Shown piece after piece: positions 1-7,633 of a stretch of DNA of 13,151 bases. The position numbers were made by a program, and so were the translations under genes. Under the pieces are notes generated by a model. It was given only the letters and a program-made list of their open reading frames with translations, did no database searches and was not told the DNA's origin. The stretch comes from Bacillota bacterium. GTDB taxonomy: Bacteria > Bacillota > UBA4882 > UBA8346. The stretch spans positions 691 to 13,841 of the forward strand of contig DNPP01000116.1 in NCBI GenBank assembly GCA_003501365.1. The letters run 5' to 3'. The stretch's first letter is position 1. Each line of letters opens with the position of its first letter.

Positions 1-690
1 GACATCTTTAGCATGAAAGTGATAAATTGCCTTTTGCGAACCCAAGAAGCGGATTGCCTCTACCGGGTCAATTCCTTGCCACCAAAGATGACTGGGATCA
101 AAATTGGCGCCGATTTCGGGTCCAACGGCATCTCTCAATTTGATCAAAGTTTCCGGGTTATATACTAAAAATCCGGGATGCATTTCAAATGCCAGTTTTG
201 TAATTCCATATTTTCGGGCTGAAGCGGCAGCTTGTTGCCAGTATGGAATCGCTCGCTCCTCCCATTGCCATTTTAGAACTTCCGAATATTCCGGCGGCCA
301 AGCGCAGGTTACCCAATTGGGATATTTAGCACTCGGACCTTCTCCAGGACATCCTGAAAAGAGGCAAAGCCGGTCGACCCCTAATTCATTGGCCAGTTGT
401 AAGGTCTTGAGAAGCAATCGTTGATCCCGTTCGGCAATGGTTTGATCGGGATGAAGAGGATTTCCGTGACAAGATAAAGCACTGAGGATTAAACCCCGCT
501 CGGTGAGGGACTGTTTGAATTGGTGCTGTGCTTCCCGGTTGTTTAATAGTAAATCCGGTTTACAATGAGCATCGCCAGGATACCCGCCGGTACCAATCTC
601 TACTGCTTCCAAACCACAAGCCGCCACTTTATCCAGCATTGCATCGAAACTTAATTGCTGAAACAGCGGTGTAAAAACACCCAATTTCAT
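1..690 (-). CDS. Sugar phosphate isomerase/epimerase, TIM-barrel (3' end cut by window edge)
   Basis: The open frame covers 230 codons from an ATG at 690 and runs off the left edge without a stop, so the C-terminus is missing. It reads as an AP-endonuclease-2-like TIM barrel of the sugar phosphate isomerase/epimerase (IolE/IolI/YcjR-like) group. The start MKLGVFTPLF is the usual first beta strand. Likely metal ligands lie at strand ends: Glu31 (AVEIGTGGYPGD), Glu169 (FEMHPGF), Asp198/His201 (NFDPSHLWW) and His224/His226 (HFHAKDV). The family isomerises or epimerises keto-sugars and inosose-type intermediates using a divalent metal. An AGGTGA ribosome site lies just upstream, and the oxidoreductase gene ends only 12 bases before the start, so the two are surely co-transcribed. 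Fold and class are confident; the substrate cannot be told from sequence. Confidence 0.9.
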   Translation of the reverse strand, partial: MKLGVFTPLFQQLSFDAMLDKVAACGLEAVEIGTGGYPGDAHCKPDLLLNNREAQHQFKQSLTERGLILSALSCHGNPLHPDQTIAERDQRLLLKTLQLANELGVDRLCLFSGCPGEGPSAKYPNWVTCAWPPEYSEVLKWQWEERAIPYWQQAAASARKYGITKLAFEMHPGFLVYNPETLIKLRDAVGPEIGANFDPSHLWWQGIDPVEAIRFLGSQKAIYHFHAKDV

Positions 691-702
691 TTGATCACCT
701 CA

Positions 703-1821
703 TTATTTAATTTTTACCCATCTTTTTTCCGCACTGCTTTGGATGATGGCCTCGATCACTTTCATAATCCGATGGCCGTCATCAAAGGTAGGATAATTCT
801 GTTCATTATGCTCCACGGCAGCATAAAATGTTATAAAATTATTCTTGATACAATCCGGAAAACCTTCGTTATGGCCGGAAGGATAATGAGCGAACTGGTT
901 TGCCGCAGACGGCATGGCGGTGGGATCCTTATACAATTGATGATTAGCGCCGTTCCGCTCGCCGATTATTAAGTGCTCCGGGTCCTCCTGCTTCCAAGAC
1001 AGTGACCGCAGTGAACCGTCGATCTCAATTTCCAAACCATTTTTATGACCGGCGCTAATTTGTGAAACGATAAAATTACCAATGACTCCATGCTCATAGT
1101 GGAGTAAAACCGATGCCCAGTCTTCAGTATGTACTTGCACCGGTTCGGTCTCCGCGGATTGTTGTTGAAAGGTTACTACTGTCTGAGTAGGCCGGCGGCG
1201 CACGGGGATCACGATTGCGCAATCAGCCATCACCTCATCAATCTCTAATCCCGATAGATATCGTGCCAAATCACACCAATGAGAACCGATATCACCCAAT
1301 GCCCGGGTGCGTCCACCTTGATTTTCTTCTACCCGCCAGTTATAGTCGGTTTCAAACATCAGCCAATCCTGCAAATATCGGCCATGAATCGCTCGGATTT
1401 CCCCCAGATAACCGGTTGTAATTAAAGCTTTGGCCCACTGTATCATGGGATAGTATCGATAACAGAAGTTGACACCGGCACTCAAACCGGCTTGGCGGGC
1501 CAAGTCGACTAATTCGCCGGTTTCCTGCGAACTGATGGCGAGAGGTTTTTCAGAAAAAATAGGTTTCCCTGCCTGAATACAAGCTTTATTGATTGCAAAA
1601 TGATACTGATTCGGGGTACAATTATGGACAATCTCGACCTCGGGATCGGAGACCAAATCCTCCCAACGTTCATAGACTTTCGGCACATTAACAGAGTGGG
1701 CTTTTTCCAGGTTTTTTTCGGCGACTGCCACTACCTCGATAAAATTCAACCGCCGTAAGGCTTCCAAATGGGCGGTTCCGATAAATCCCAAACCAATTAT
1801 ACCAACTTTAAATTTTCTCAT
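703..1821 (-). CDS. Gfo/Idh/MocA family NAD(P)-dependent oxidoreductase
   Basis: This 372-residue cytoplasmic protein is full length for the Gfo/Idh/MocA family. The N-terminal Rossmann domain shows the dinucleotide motif GLGFIG (residues 10–15). It also carries the family's SEKPLA signature (90–95), whose Lys92 is the usual catalytic lysine. The C-terminal alpha/beta domain carries the D177-x3-H181 pair (GDIGSHWCDL), which normally binds and activates the sugar hydroxyl. Members oxidise hydroxyls of sugars, inositols or sugar acids. The ATG at 1821 is preceded by GGAGGAAACAG, a strong ribosome site. It is the first gene of a leftward operon with the downstream epimerase, divergent from the ABC importer, so its substrate is probably the imported sugar or polyol. 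An inositol-like pathway (IolG plus IolE-like) is one reading, but other sugars fit equally well. Confidence 0.93.
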   Translation of the reverse strand: MRKFKVGIIGLGFIGTAHLEALRRLNFIEVVAVAEKNLEKAHSVNVPKVYERWEDLVSDPEVEIVHNCTPNQYHFAINKACIQAGKPIFSEKPLAISSQETGELVDLARQAGLSAGVNFCYRYYPMIQWAKALITTGYLGEIRAIHGRYLQDWLMFETDYNWRVEENQGGRTRALGDIGSHWCDLARYLSGLEIDEVMADCAIVIPVRRRPTQTVVTFQQQSAETEPVQVHTEDWASVLLHYEHGVIGNFIVSQISAGHKNGLEIEIDGSLRSLSWKQEDPEHLIIGERNGANHQLYKDPTAMPSAANQFAHYPSGHNEGFPDCIKNNFITFYAAVEHNEQNYPTFDDGHRIMKVIEAIIQSSAEKRWVKIK

Positions 1822-2484
1822 CTGTTTCCTCCATCACTACAATCAAGCATCTTGGGATGCTAATTCGTTATGCTTATTTTTTGATACCCATTGCCTACAA
1901 TAATAGATTGGTTTAATTTATTTGCTATTAAAGATAGGTTTGCCATCTAACCATGGTTGGCGCAATATCTTCGATACTCTCCGCACCTCCTTTATATTAT
2001 GAAAGCCATCCCATTAGTCTGATCTACTTACTAATTTGTTCATTTATTGGACAATTTAATTATTGTTTCGTGCTTTTCACTCATTATCCTGCTTAGTGTA
2101 AAAAAAATTACTGTAATATTGAATTAGCAGTTCTGACTGCCCGTTCGCTAAATTGATTGGTTGCATTTTAAAAGTTCAGCATGTTTAATTTTATTGCCAA
2201 TAAGGTACTATTATTCAATAGTAACGCGCAAAAAGGCGGCTAAAAATTTTTTTAAAAAAGTCCAATCAATAAAAAAGGATATTAGACAAAATGGTAGAAA
2301 TAATAATCCATATTGTTCGTTTTTTGGACAAATTAGGTTACGATTAGGATGAAAAAAGTCTTATTCGGTTTTCCTGAAGTGGGGATTATTAATGGTAATC
2401 AAAAACACTGGAAGGAGTGATGCTCCGAAAAATCTAATATTCTAGATACATATTTTAGTTTATAATTTATGGAGGTGTACGAAA
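1822..2484. other. Gene-free AT-rich divergent regulatory region
   Basis: This 663-base stretch lies between the leftward oxidoreductase operon and the rightward importer operon and must hold both promoters. I see no convincing gene. Visible structure: an inverted repeat AGCATC-TTGG-GATGCT (1846–1861) just upstream of the oxidoreductase ribosome site; a perfect AACCATGGTT palindrome (1949–1958); GCAGT-TCTG-ACTGC (2127–2140); TACTATT-ATTC-AATAGTA (2206–2223); and two similar tracts reading TTGGACAA at 2048 and 2324. On the minus strand a perfect AAGGAGGTG (1992–1984) runs into a 22-codon frame starting with GTG (1986–1918). A TATAAT at 2461–2466 lies too close to the importer ribosome site (2471–2477) to be its likely -10 box. 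No promoter can be assigned with confidence. Confidence 0.6.
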
Positions 2485-3522
2485 ATGAAAAAAGTAACTC
2501 TTTTCTTGCTCGGTCTTTTGATTTTAATGTTATCCTTCTCGGTTACCAATTTTGCCGCTCCTAAAACGCTTACGTTCGGTTATGTTACGCCCGGCCCCGA
2601 TACCTGGTATAAAAGAGATGTAGACGGATTTGTATGGGCGGCTAAAATGCGGGGAATTAAAACCGTGGTTTTGAATTCTGACTATGATGTGCAGAAAGAG
2701 GTATCCAACATCGAGTCGCTGATTACTCAGGGTGTTAATGGTATGGCTATCTTCTCCTTCAATCAACAAGGCGCTATTACTGCCGCAAAGAAATGTAAAG
2801 CAGCAGGAATTCCTCTGGTAACGGTTGATAACTGCGGCCAGGTTTTAACTACCGGTAATGATATAGTGGCTGCCGTTGATTTTGATTGGAAAGCGATGGG
2901 CAAGAACTATGCCGAGTATTTTGCCAATAAGTATCCCGGTAAAAAAGTTGCCTTAATCACCGGTTTACTTGAACATTTACCGGTTCAAATGATAACCGGT
3001 GCAATGAAAGAACGCATGAAAGAGCTCGGTAAAAATGAGATTGTTGCTGTCCGGGACGGAAAATATGACCCGCCGACTGCTGTGAACCAAGCTCAAGATT
3101 TAATTCAATCGGGTACCAAATTTGATATTCTTTGGATTATGAATGAAGATATGGCTGCTGCCGTTATTCGTTCTTTAAAAAATCAAGGTCTTCTTGAACA
3201 GTATATTGTCATCGCCCAGAATGGTTCACCGGTCGGTATCCCGCTTGTCCAGAACGGTGAGTTGAACTATACGATTAGTAGTTCGCCGGGATGGGAAGGA
3301 ATGGTGTCCTTATTGGCTTTGAACCAATATGTCTCCGGAGACTCCAAAAAAATAAATCAACAAATTATGTTGCCGGTTATCCCGGTTGCCAAAGCGAGTG
3401 TTGCGGATAAAACTAAAGTTGTGCCGTGGGAATGTGATACGGTATGGATTAAACTGACTAAACAATATTTTCCGAAATTGGGATCTTATTTGCCGGCGCC
3501 AAACAAAGCGCCCAAACCTTGA
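2485..3522 (+). CDS. Periplasmic sugar-binding protein of ABC importer (RbsB-like)
   Basis: This 345-residue protein is a type I periplasmic binding protein (Peripla_BP_4, ribose/galactose-binding class) that captures a sugar and delivers it to the permease. It begins with a classical signal peptide: Lys2–Lys3, a hydrophobic core to about residue 20, and a likely cleavage after Ala24 or Ala25 (NFAAPK). The mature part shows the two-lobe pattern: TFGYVTPGPDTWYKRDVDG at the first strand, QGVNGMAIFSF, GIPLVTVDN, KKVALITG, GKYDPPTAVNQAQDLIQSG, and NGELNYTISSSP near the hinge. There is no lipobox cysteine, which suggests free movement in a periplasm and therefore a diderm cell envelope. The ATG at 2485 has GGAGGTG eight bases upstream. 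It is the first gene of the importer operon. The ligand is unknown; the divergent oxidoreductase and epimerase suggest a sugar or polyol. Confidence 0.93.
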   Translation: MKKVTLFLLGLLILMLSFSVTNFAAPKTLTFGYVTPGPDTWYKRDVDGFVWAAKMRGIKTVVLNSDYDVQKEVSNIESLITQGVNGMAIFSFNQQGAITAAKKCKAAGIPLVTVDNCGQVLTTGNDIVAAVDFDWKAMGKNYAEYFANKYPGKKVALITGLLEHLPVQMITGAMKERMKELGKNEIVAVRDGKYDPPTAVNQAQDLIQSGTKFDILWIMNEDMAAAVIRSLKNQGLLEQYIVIAQNGSPVGIPLVQNGELNYTISSSPGWEGMVSLLALNQYVSGDSKKINQQIMLPVIPVAKASVADKTKVVPWECDTVWIKLTKQYFPKLGSYLPAPNKAPKP

Positions 3523-3592
3523 CCTTATCAAACCAATTGATTTAATTTGAAATTCGGGATTAATCAATCAGCCTTATTTGAATTAATTTCGA

Positions 3593-3625
3593 AGTGGAGC
3601 CCACTTTTTGTCAGTGGGCTCCACT
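3593..3625 (+). promoter_or_regulatory. Strong intercistronic hairpin between binding-protein and ATPase genes
   Basis: A perfect 13-bp stem, AGTGGAGCCCACT (3593–3605) against AGTGGGCTCCACT (3613–3625), encloses a 7-base loop. No T-run follows, so it is probably not a full terminator. Hairpins at this position in binding-protein-dependent importer operons usually protect the upstream message from 3' exonuclease or reduce read-through, giving more binding protein than ATPase and permease. That role is inferred here from position. Confidence 0.8.
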
Positions 3626-3658
3626 ATATCCCAATGTGAAAGGGGGCACTGACAGCAG

Positions 3659-5176
3659 ATGGATCAGAAAAAACAGACCGAAATCCTGGCTGTCCATGAT
3701 ATTACAAAGACCTTCGGCGATACGGCTGCCTTAAAAAATGTGCAATTTAATCTCATTGCCGGAGAGGTTCATTGTTTGGTTGGAGAGAATGGGGCCGGCA
3801 AATCGACGCTTATTAAGATACTCTCCGGAGCCGAAGTACCCGATAAAGGAAGTATAACGGTTTTTGATCAAGAATATTCTCGTCTCACTCCGGATTTAGC
3901 TTTGCAGATGGGGATTGCCACAATTTATCAGGATATTGAATTAATTGAATCGCTTACGGTGACCGATAATATTTTCCTGGGTCACGAGATCAAGAATAGA
4001 TTCGGTACTGTTGATTATGCTACTCAAAATAAAAAAGCGCGGCAATTGATGGATTCTATGAGTATCAACATTCCGGAAACCGCATTGGTGGAAGAACTCT
4101 CCCCGGCTCAACAACAAACGCTGCAAATTGTAAAAGCACTCCATATTCATGCCAAGATTATGATTATGGATGAACCCACTTCTTCACTGGGCGTGGAAGA
4201 GACCAAAGCATTGATGGATCTGGTACGAAGATTAACTTCCCAAAAAATTGGGGTTATCTATATATCGCATTATTTAGATGAAGTTTTTGAAATCGGAGAT
4301 CGGATCACGGTATTAAAAGATGGTCAAGTTGTAGATACTTTTGAAACAAAAAAGTCAGATATCAAAATGATTACCAAAAGTATGATCGGCAGAGAACGCT
4401 CGCTTTTTTATAACCGAGAAAAAATAAAGACCGGTCCGGTTGTTTTTCAGGTGCGAAACTTAGGCAGACACGGCTTATTTGAAAATATTAATTTTGATCT
4501 TCATCAAGGGGAAATACTTGGATTTGGCGGAATTGTGGGCGCCGGCCGTTCCGAGCTGATGAATGTAATTTTTGGAGCTGATCATAAAGAGCGAGGCCAG
4601 ATCCTGATTAACGGCAGAGAAATCAACCCCCTCTCGCCACGAGAAGCGATTCGTGAAGGATTGGCCATGATTCCGGAGGATCGTAAGCTACTGGGACTGT
4701 TTGATGTGCGTTCGGTCTTGGAAAATGCAATCATCGTCAAGAATGAAAGCAATCAACCTATTTTAAATCATCGGTCGGAACGATCCGAGATCAAACGATT
4801 AATTGAGCGGCTTCACATCGTTTCTGCCGGATGGGGATTGCCGGTAGGCTTTTTAAGCGGTGGAAATCAACAAAAAGTTATTTTGGCCCGCTGGTTGCTG
4901 AGTAAAGCTCAAGTTTTTATCTTTGATGAGCCTACCAAAGGGGTGGATATCGGCGCCAAGGAACAAATTTATGAAATTATGATTGAACTCGTGAAGGAAG
5001 GAAAAAGCATCCTAATGGTCTCTTCGGATATGCCGGAACTAATCGCGGTAAGCGACCGGATTGCCGTGATGAGAGAGGGCAAATTGGTAACGATAGTTAA
5101 CTCTCAAGATGTAACCGAACAGGAGTTATTGGGACATTTTTTGGGTATTAACGATAAGGGAGGTATAAAACAATGA
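3659..5176 (+). CDS. Sugar ABC importer ATPase with two fused nucleotide-binding domains (RbsA/MglA-like)
   Basis: This 505-residue protein energises the importer on the inner face of the membrane and has the tandem-ATPase layout of RbsA, MglA and XylG. Domain 1 has Walker A GENGAGKST (42–50), a degenerate signature LSPAQQQ (147–153), Walker B IMIMDEPTSS (167–176) and the switch histidine at 204. Domain 2 has the family's degenerate Walker A GIVGAGRSE (291–299, Arg in place of Lys), a full signature LSGGNQQK (399–406), Walker B VFIFDEPTKG (419–428) and SSD (455–457) where the switch histidine would be. Such asymmetry is normal for this family, so one active ATP site per protein is expected. 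An in-frame stop sits just upstream of ATG 3659. The AGGGGG ribosome site (3641–3646) is 12 bases away, slightly far, and lies in a stretch that can fold with the preceding hairpin. Confidence 0.95.
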   Translation: MDQKKQTEILAVHDITKTFGDTAALKNVQFNLIAGEVHCLVGENGAGKSTLIKILSGAEVPDKGSITVFDQEYSRLTPDLALQMGIATIYQDIELIESLTVTDNIFLGHEIKNRFGTVDYATQNKKARQLMDSMSINIPETALVEELSPAQQQTLQIVKALHIHAKIMIMDEPTSSLGVEETKALMDLVRRLTSQKIGVIYISHYLDEVFEIGDRITVLKDGQVVDTFETKKSDIKMITKSMIGRERSLFYNREKIKTGPVVFQVRNLGRHGLFENINFDLHQGEILGFGGIVGAGRSELMNVIFGADHKERGQILINGREINPLSPREAIREGLAMIPEDRKLLGLFDVRSVLENAIIVKNESNQPILNHRSERSEIKRLIERLHIVSAGWGLPVGFLSGGNQQKVILARWLLSKAQVFIFDEPTKGVDIGAKEQIYEIMIELVKEGKSILMVSSDMPELIAVSDRIAVMREGKLVTIVNSQDVTEQELLGHFLGINDKGGIKQ

Positions 5177-6144
5177 CTGAACTTGGTGCAACATTAAAAA
5201 AGAAAATTTTTGCCAATCAATGGTTTTTTCTATTTATAGTGGTTATCGTTCTTTCGATTATAGCCGGTACGGTAAACAACCGTTATTTTTGGCCGGGAAA
5301 TATAAGTAATTTATTGGGGCAAATCTCTGTTTTGAGTCTGGTCGCTTGTGGGGCAACGATTTTGATCATCTCTGGGAACTTTGATATTTCGGTAGGGGCC
5401 AATATCGGCCTTTCCACAGTGATTATGGCAATGCTGATGAGAAATGGAGTTTATCCTCCGTTAGCCGCTTTTATCGGAGTATTGGTATCCATTGCCTGCG
5501 CCTCCTTTATTGGCGGAGCGTCGATACTTTTCCAAGCGCCTTCATTTATTATTTCATTAGCGGCGGTGGGAGTATTTCAAGGAATTGCTCTATTTATTAC
5601 CCAGGGTACCATTCAAACAATTTATGGACAGTTTGAAATGTTAGGAGGCATGAAATTTTTTAACTTTCTGCCGTTGCTGTTTGTGATCGCGATAGTGGGA
5701 TATATTATTATTCATTTTATTTTAGTCCATACTCAGCTGGGTCGTTGCGTTTATGCAATCGGTAATAATGAACGCGCGGCGTATTTGGCCGGTATCAATG
5801 TAAATCGCAAGAAAATGTTCTTTTTTGCCCTTAACGGACTATTCGTCGGTTCTGCGGCGATGTTGCTGCTCTCTCGGGTTGGAGCCGCGCAACCGAGTAC
5901 TGGTTCGGGCATTGAGCTTCAAGCCATCGGTTCGGTAGTGATCGGCGGGGCCCCAATGGCCGGCGGCAAGGGTAATGTGGTCGGTACCTTTTTCGGCGTT
6001 CTGCTTTGGGGTGTAATTGCGAATGCCTTAAATATGATGCGAGTCAATGCTTATATTCAAGACGTAATTATCGGGCTCTTAATTATCTTTGCTGTTGCGG
6101 TTAGCTCATTGCGTTTGCGTACCGAAAAAGCAGCAATGGGATAA
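5173..6144 (+). CDS. Sugar ABC importer permease (RbsC-like)
   Basis: This 323-residue integral membrane protein is the transmembrane channel of the importer (BPD_transp_2 family). Hydrophobic segments are visible near residues 15–34, 50–68, 76–90, 95–120, 124–144, 163–185, 215–236, 250–262, 268–288 and 295–312, matching the eight-to-ten helices of RbsC. Family motifs are clear: GNFDISVGA (68–76, usually GGxDLSVG), AIGNNERAAYLAGINV (195–210, the coupling region facing the ATPase) and AIGSVVIGGAPMAGGKGNVVG (251–271). The ATG at 5173 overlaps the ATPase stop codon by four bases (ATGA), so translation of the two is coupled and subunit amounts should match. A terminator follows at 6203. There is a single permease gene, which presumably works as a homodimer. 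Confidence 0.95.
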   Translation: MTELGATLKKKIFANQWFFLFIVVIVLSIIAGTVNNRYFWPGNISNLLGQISVLSLVACGATILIISGNFDISVGANIGLSTVIMAMLMRNGVYPPLAAFIGVLVSIACASFIGGASILFQAPSFIISLAAVGVFQGIALFITQGTIQTIYGQFEMLGGMKFFNFLPLLFVIAIVGYIIIHFILVHTQLGRCVYAIGNNERAAYLAGINVNRKKMFFFALNGLFVGSAAMLLLSRVGAAQPSTGSGIELQAIGSVVIGGAPMAGGKGNVVGTFFGVLLWGVIANALNMMRVNAYIQDVIIGLLIIFAVAVSSLRLRTEKAAMG

Positions 6145-6202
6145 TTGATTTTAAGAGTGGGATTGGGTTTACCATCTCATACGTTGTGAGACAAAAAACA
6201 GA

Positions 6203-6238
6203 CGCCGATCATGTATACATGTCGGCGCCTTTATTTTT
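6203..6238 (+). terminator. Intrinsic terminator of the importer operon
   Basis: The stem CGCCGA–CATG (6203–6213, one bulged T at 6209) pairs with CATG–TCGGCG (6218–6227) around a TATA loop, followed by a T-rich tract (6230–6238). It lies 58 bases after the permease stop and before the serS promoter, so it separates the sugar locus from serS. A smaller TCTCA/TGAGA hairpin precedes it at 6175–6191. Confidence 0.85.
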
Positions 6239-6271
6239 CCAAATGCCGATTAGTCTAAATGCTTCTGTAGA

Positions 6272-6300
6272 TTGTTTTTTAAATACATTTGGGCTATAAT
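6272..6300 (+). promoter_or_regulatory. Promoter of serS (TTGTTT–17 bp–TATAAT)
   Basis: A -35 box TTGTTT (6272–6277) and a perfect -10 box TATAAT (6295–6300) are separated by the optimal 17 bases. Transcription should begin near 6307, giving a leader of only about 25 bases. That is too short to hold the T-box often found upstream of synthetase genes in Firmicutes. Confidence 0.85.
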
Positions 6301-6331
6301 GGAAAGAAATAATTAAGGAAGTGTGGCATCA

Positions 6332-7606
6332 ATGCTCGATATTAAGTTCGTGCGCAGCGAACCGGAGAAGGTTCGGGAGGGGATGGCCAAACGTAACGCC
6401 AAAGTTCCCTTGGATGAATTTTTAAAATTGGATGAAGATCGACGCAAAGCATTAGTGGAAGTCGAACAATTAAAGGGTAAGCGGAACACGGTATCCAAAG
6501 AAGTCGGCCGTTTGAAATCTCAGGGTCAAGACGCCACAGCTCTGATCAAAGAGATGCAGGAGGAAGGCGACCGGATTCAAAAGTTGGATACCGAGGTCCG
6601 GGAGATTGAAGAGAAACTGCAGGAAATATTATTGGTTATCCCCAACATTCCCCATGAATCCGTTCCGGTTGGGCCGGATGAAACGGCCAATCAGGAGATA
6701 CGCAAATGGGGCGAACCCCGTAAATTTGACTTTACGCCAAAGTCCCATGACGAAGTGGGTACTCAGCTGGGAATTATGGATTTTGAGCGGGCCGCCAAAA
6801 TTAGCGGCGCCCGTTTTGTAGTGATGAAAAATTGGGGCGCCCGTCTGGAGCGGGCTTTAATCGCTTTTATGTTGGACTTGCATACCCGCGAGCATGGCTA
6901 TAGCGAGATTTTTCCGCCTTTTTTGGTTAACCGGGCGTCGATGACGGGTACCGGACAGCTGCCGAAATTTGAAGAAGACGCCTTTAAAGTGACCGGCGAC
7001 TTTTTCTTGATTCCCACGGCGGAAGTTCCGGTGACCAACTTACACCGCGATGAGATTTTGGAAGCAGATTCCCTACCGATTAAATATGTCGCTTATTCGG
7101 CTTGTTTCCGGGCTGAGGCCGGATCGGCCGGCCGGGATACCCGGGGCATTATCCGCCAGCACCAGTTTAACAAAGTGGAACTGGTAAAGTTTTGCAAACC
7201 GGAAGATTCTTATTCGGAGCATGAAAAATTGACCCGTGACGCTGAGCAGGTTCTTCAGCGGTTGGGACTTCCTTACCGGGTAATGCTGCTTTGCAGCGGT
7301 GATCAGGGCTTTTCGGCCGCCAAGTGTTATGATCTGGAGGTTTGGTTACCCAGTTTCAGCTGCTATCGGGAAATTTCCAGTTGCAGTAATTTTGAGGCTT
7401 TTCAAGCCCGGCGGGCTAACATCAAATACCGGCCGGCAGTCGGGGCCAAGCCGGAGTTCGTGCATACGTTGAATGGCTCCGGAGTCGCCGTGGGTAGAAC
7501 GGTTGCGGCGATCCTGGAGAATTATCAGAATGAGGACGGCAGCGTGACGGTGCCGGAGGCATTGCGGCCTTATTTGAGAGTGGAGAAAATAACGGCCGAG
7601 AAGTAG
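6332..7606 (+). CDS. serS: Seryl-tRNA synthetase
   Basis: This class II aminoacyl-tRNA synthetase charges tRNA-Ser with serine (and serine onto tRNA-Sec where present) in the cytoplasm. From the chosen start it has 424 residues, the normal length. It begins MLDIKFVRSEPEKV; residues about 28–105 form the charged heptad-rich coiled-coil arm that grips the long variable arm of tRNA-Ser. The catalytic core shows motif 2 (FRAEAGSAGRDTRGIIRQHQF, Phe259 to Phe279), the serine-site TAEVPVTN (229–236), REISSCSNFEAFQARR (346–361) and motif 3 NGSGVAVGRTVAAILENYQ (381–399). An in-frame GTG lies at 6323, but it almost touches the AAGGAAG ribosome site (6315–6321). The ATG at 6332 has proper spacing and gives the conserved N-terminus. 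It is transcribed from its own promoter as a single gene. Confidence 0.98.
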   Translation: MLDIKFVRSEPEKVREGMAKRNAKVPLDEFLKLDEDRRKALVEVEQLKGKRNTVSKEVGRLKSQGQDATALIKEMQEEGDRIQKLDTEVREIEEKLQEILLVIPNIPHESVPVGPDETANQEIRKWGEPRKFDFTPKSHDEVGTQLGIMDFERAAKISGARFVVMKNWGARLERALIAFMLDLHTREHGYSEIFPPFLVNRASMTGTGQLPKFEEDAFKVTGDFFLIPTAEVPVTNLHRDEILEADSLPIKYVAYSACFRAEAGSAGRDTRGIIRQHQFNKVELVKFCKPEDSYSEHEKLTRDAEQVLQRLGLPYRVMLLCSGDQGFSAAKCYDLEVWLPSFSCYREISSCSNFEAFQARRANIKYRPAVGAKPEFVHTLNGSGVAVGRTVAAILENYQNEDGSVTVPEALRPYLRVEKITAEK

Positions 7607-7633
7607 CAGTGGAATATTTACAGGCCAAAGAGC

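Noticed and set aside
2161..2352. 63-codon open frame in the divergent region
   Set aside because: It starts with TTG, has no ribosome site, has a low-complexity Lys/Asn/Phe-rich product expected from AT-rich DNA, and shows no recognisable domain.
2461..2466. TATAAT as the -10 box of the importer operon
   Set aside because: Transcription would begin inside or after the ribosome site at 2471–2477, and no good -35 box lies 17 bases upstream.
6145..6331. T-box riboswitch upstream of serS
   Set aside because: The promoter at 6272–6300 leaves a leader of about 25 bases, and the hairpin at 6203–6238 lies upstream of that promoter as the end of the previous operon. No T-box core motif is visible.
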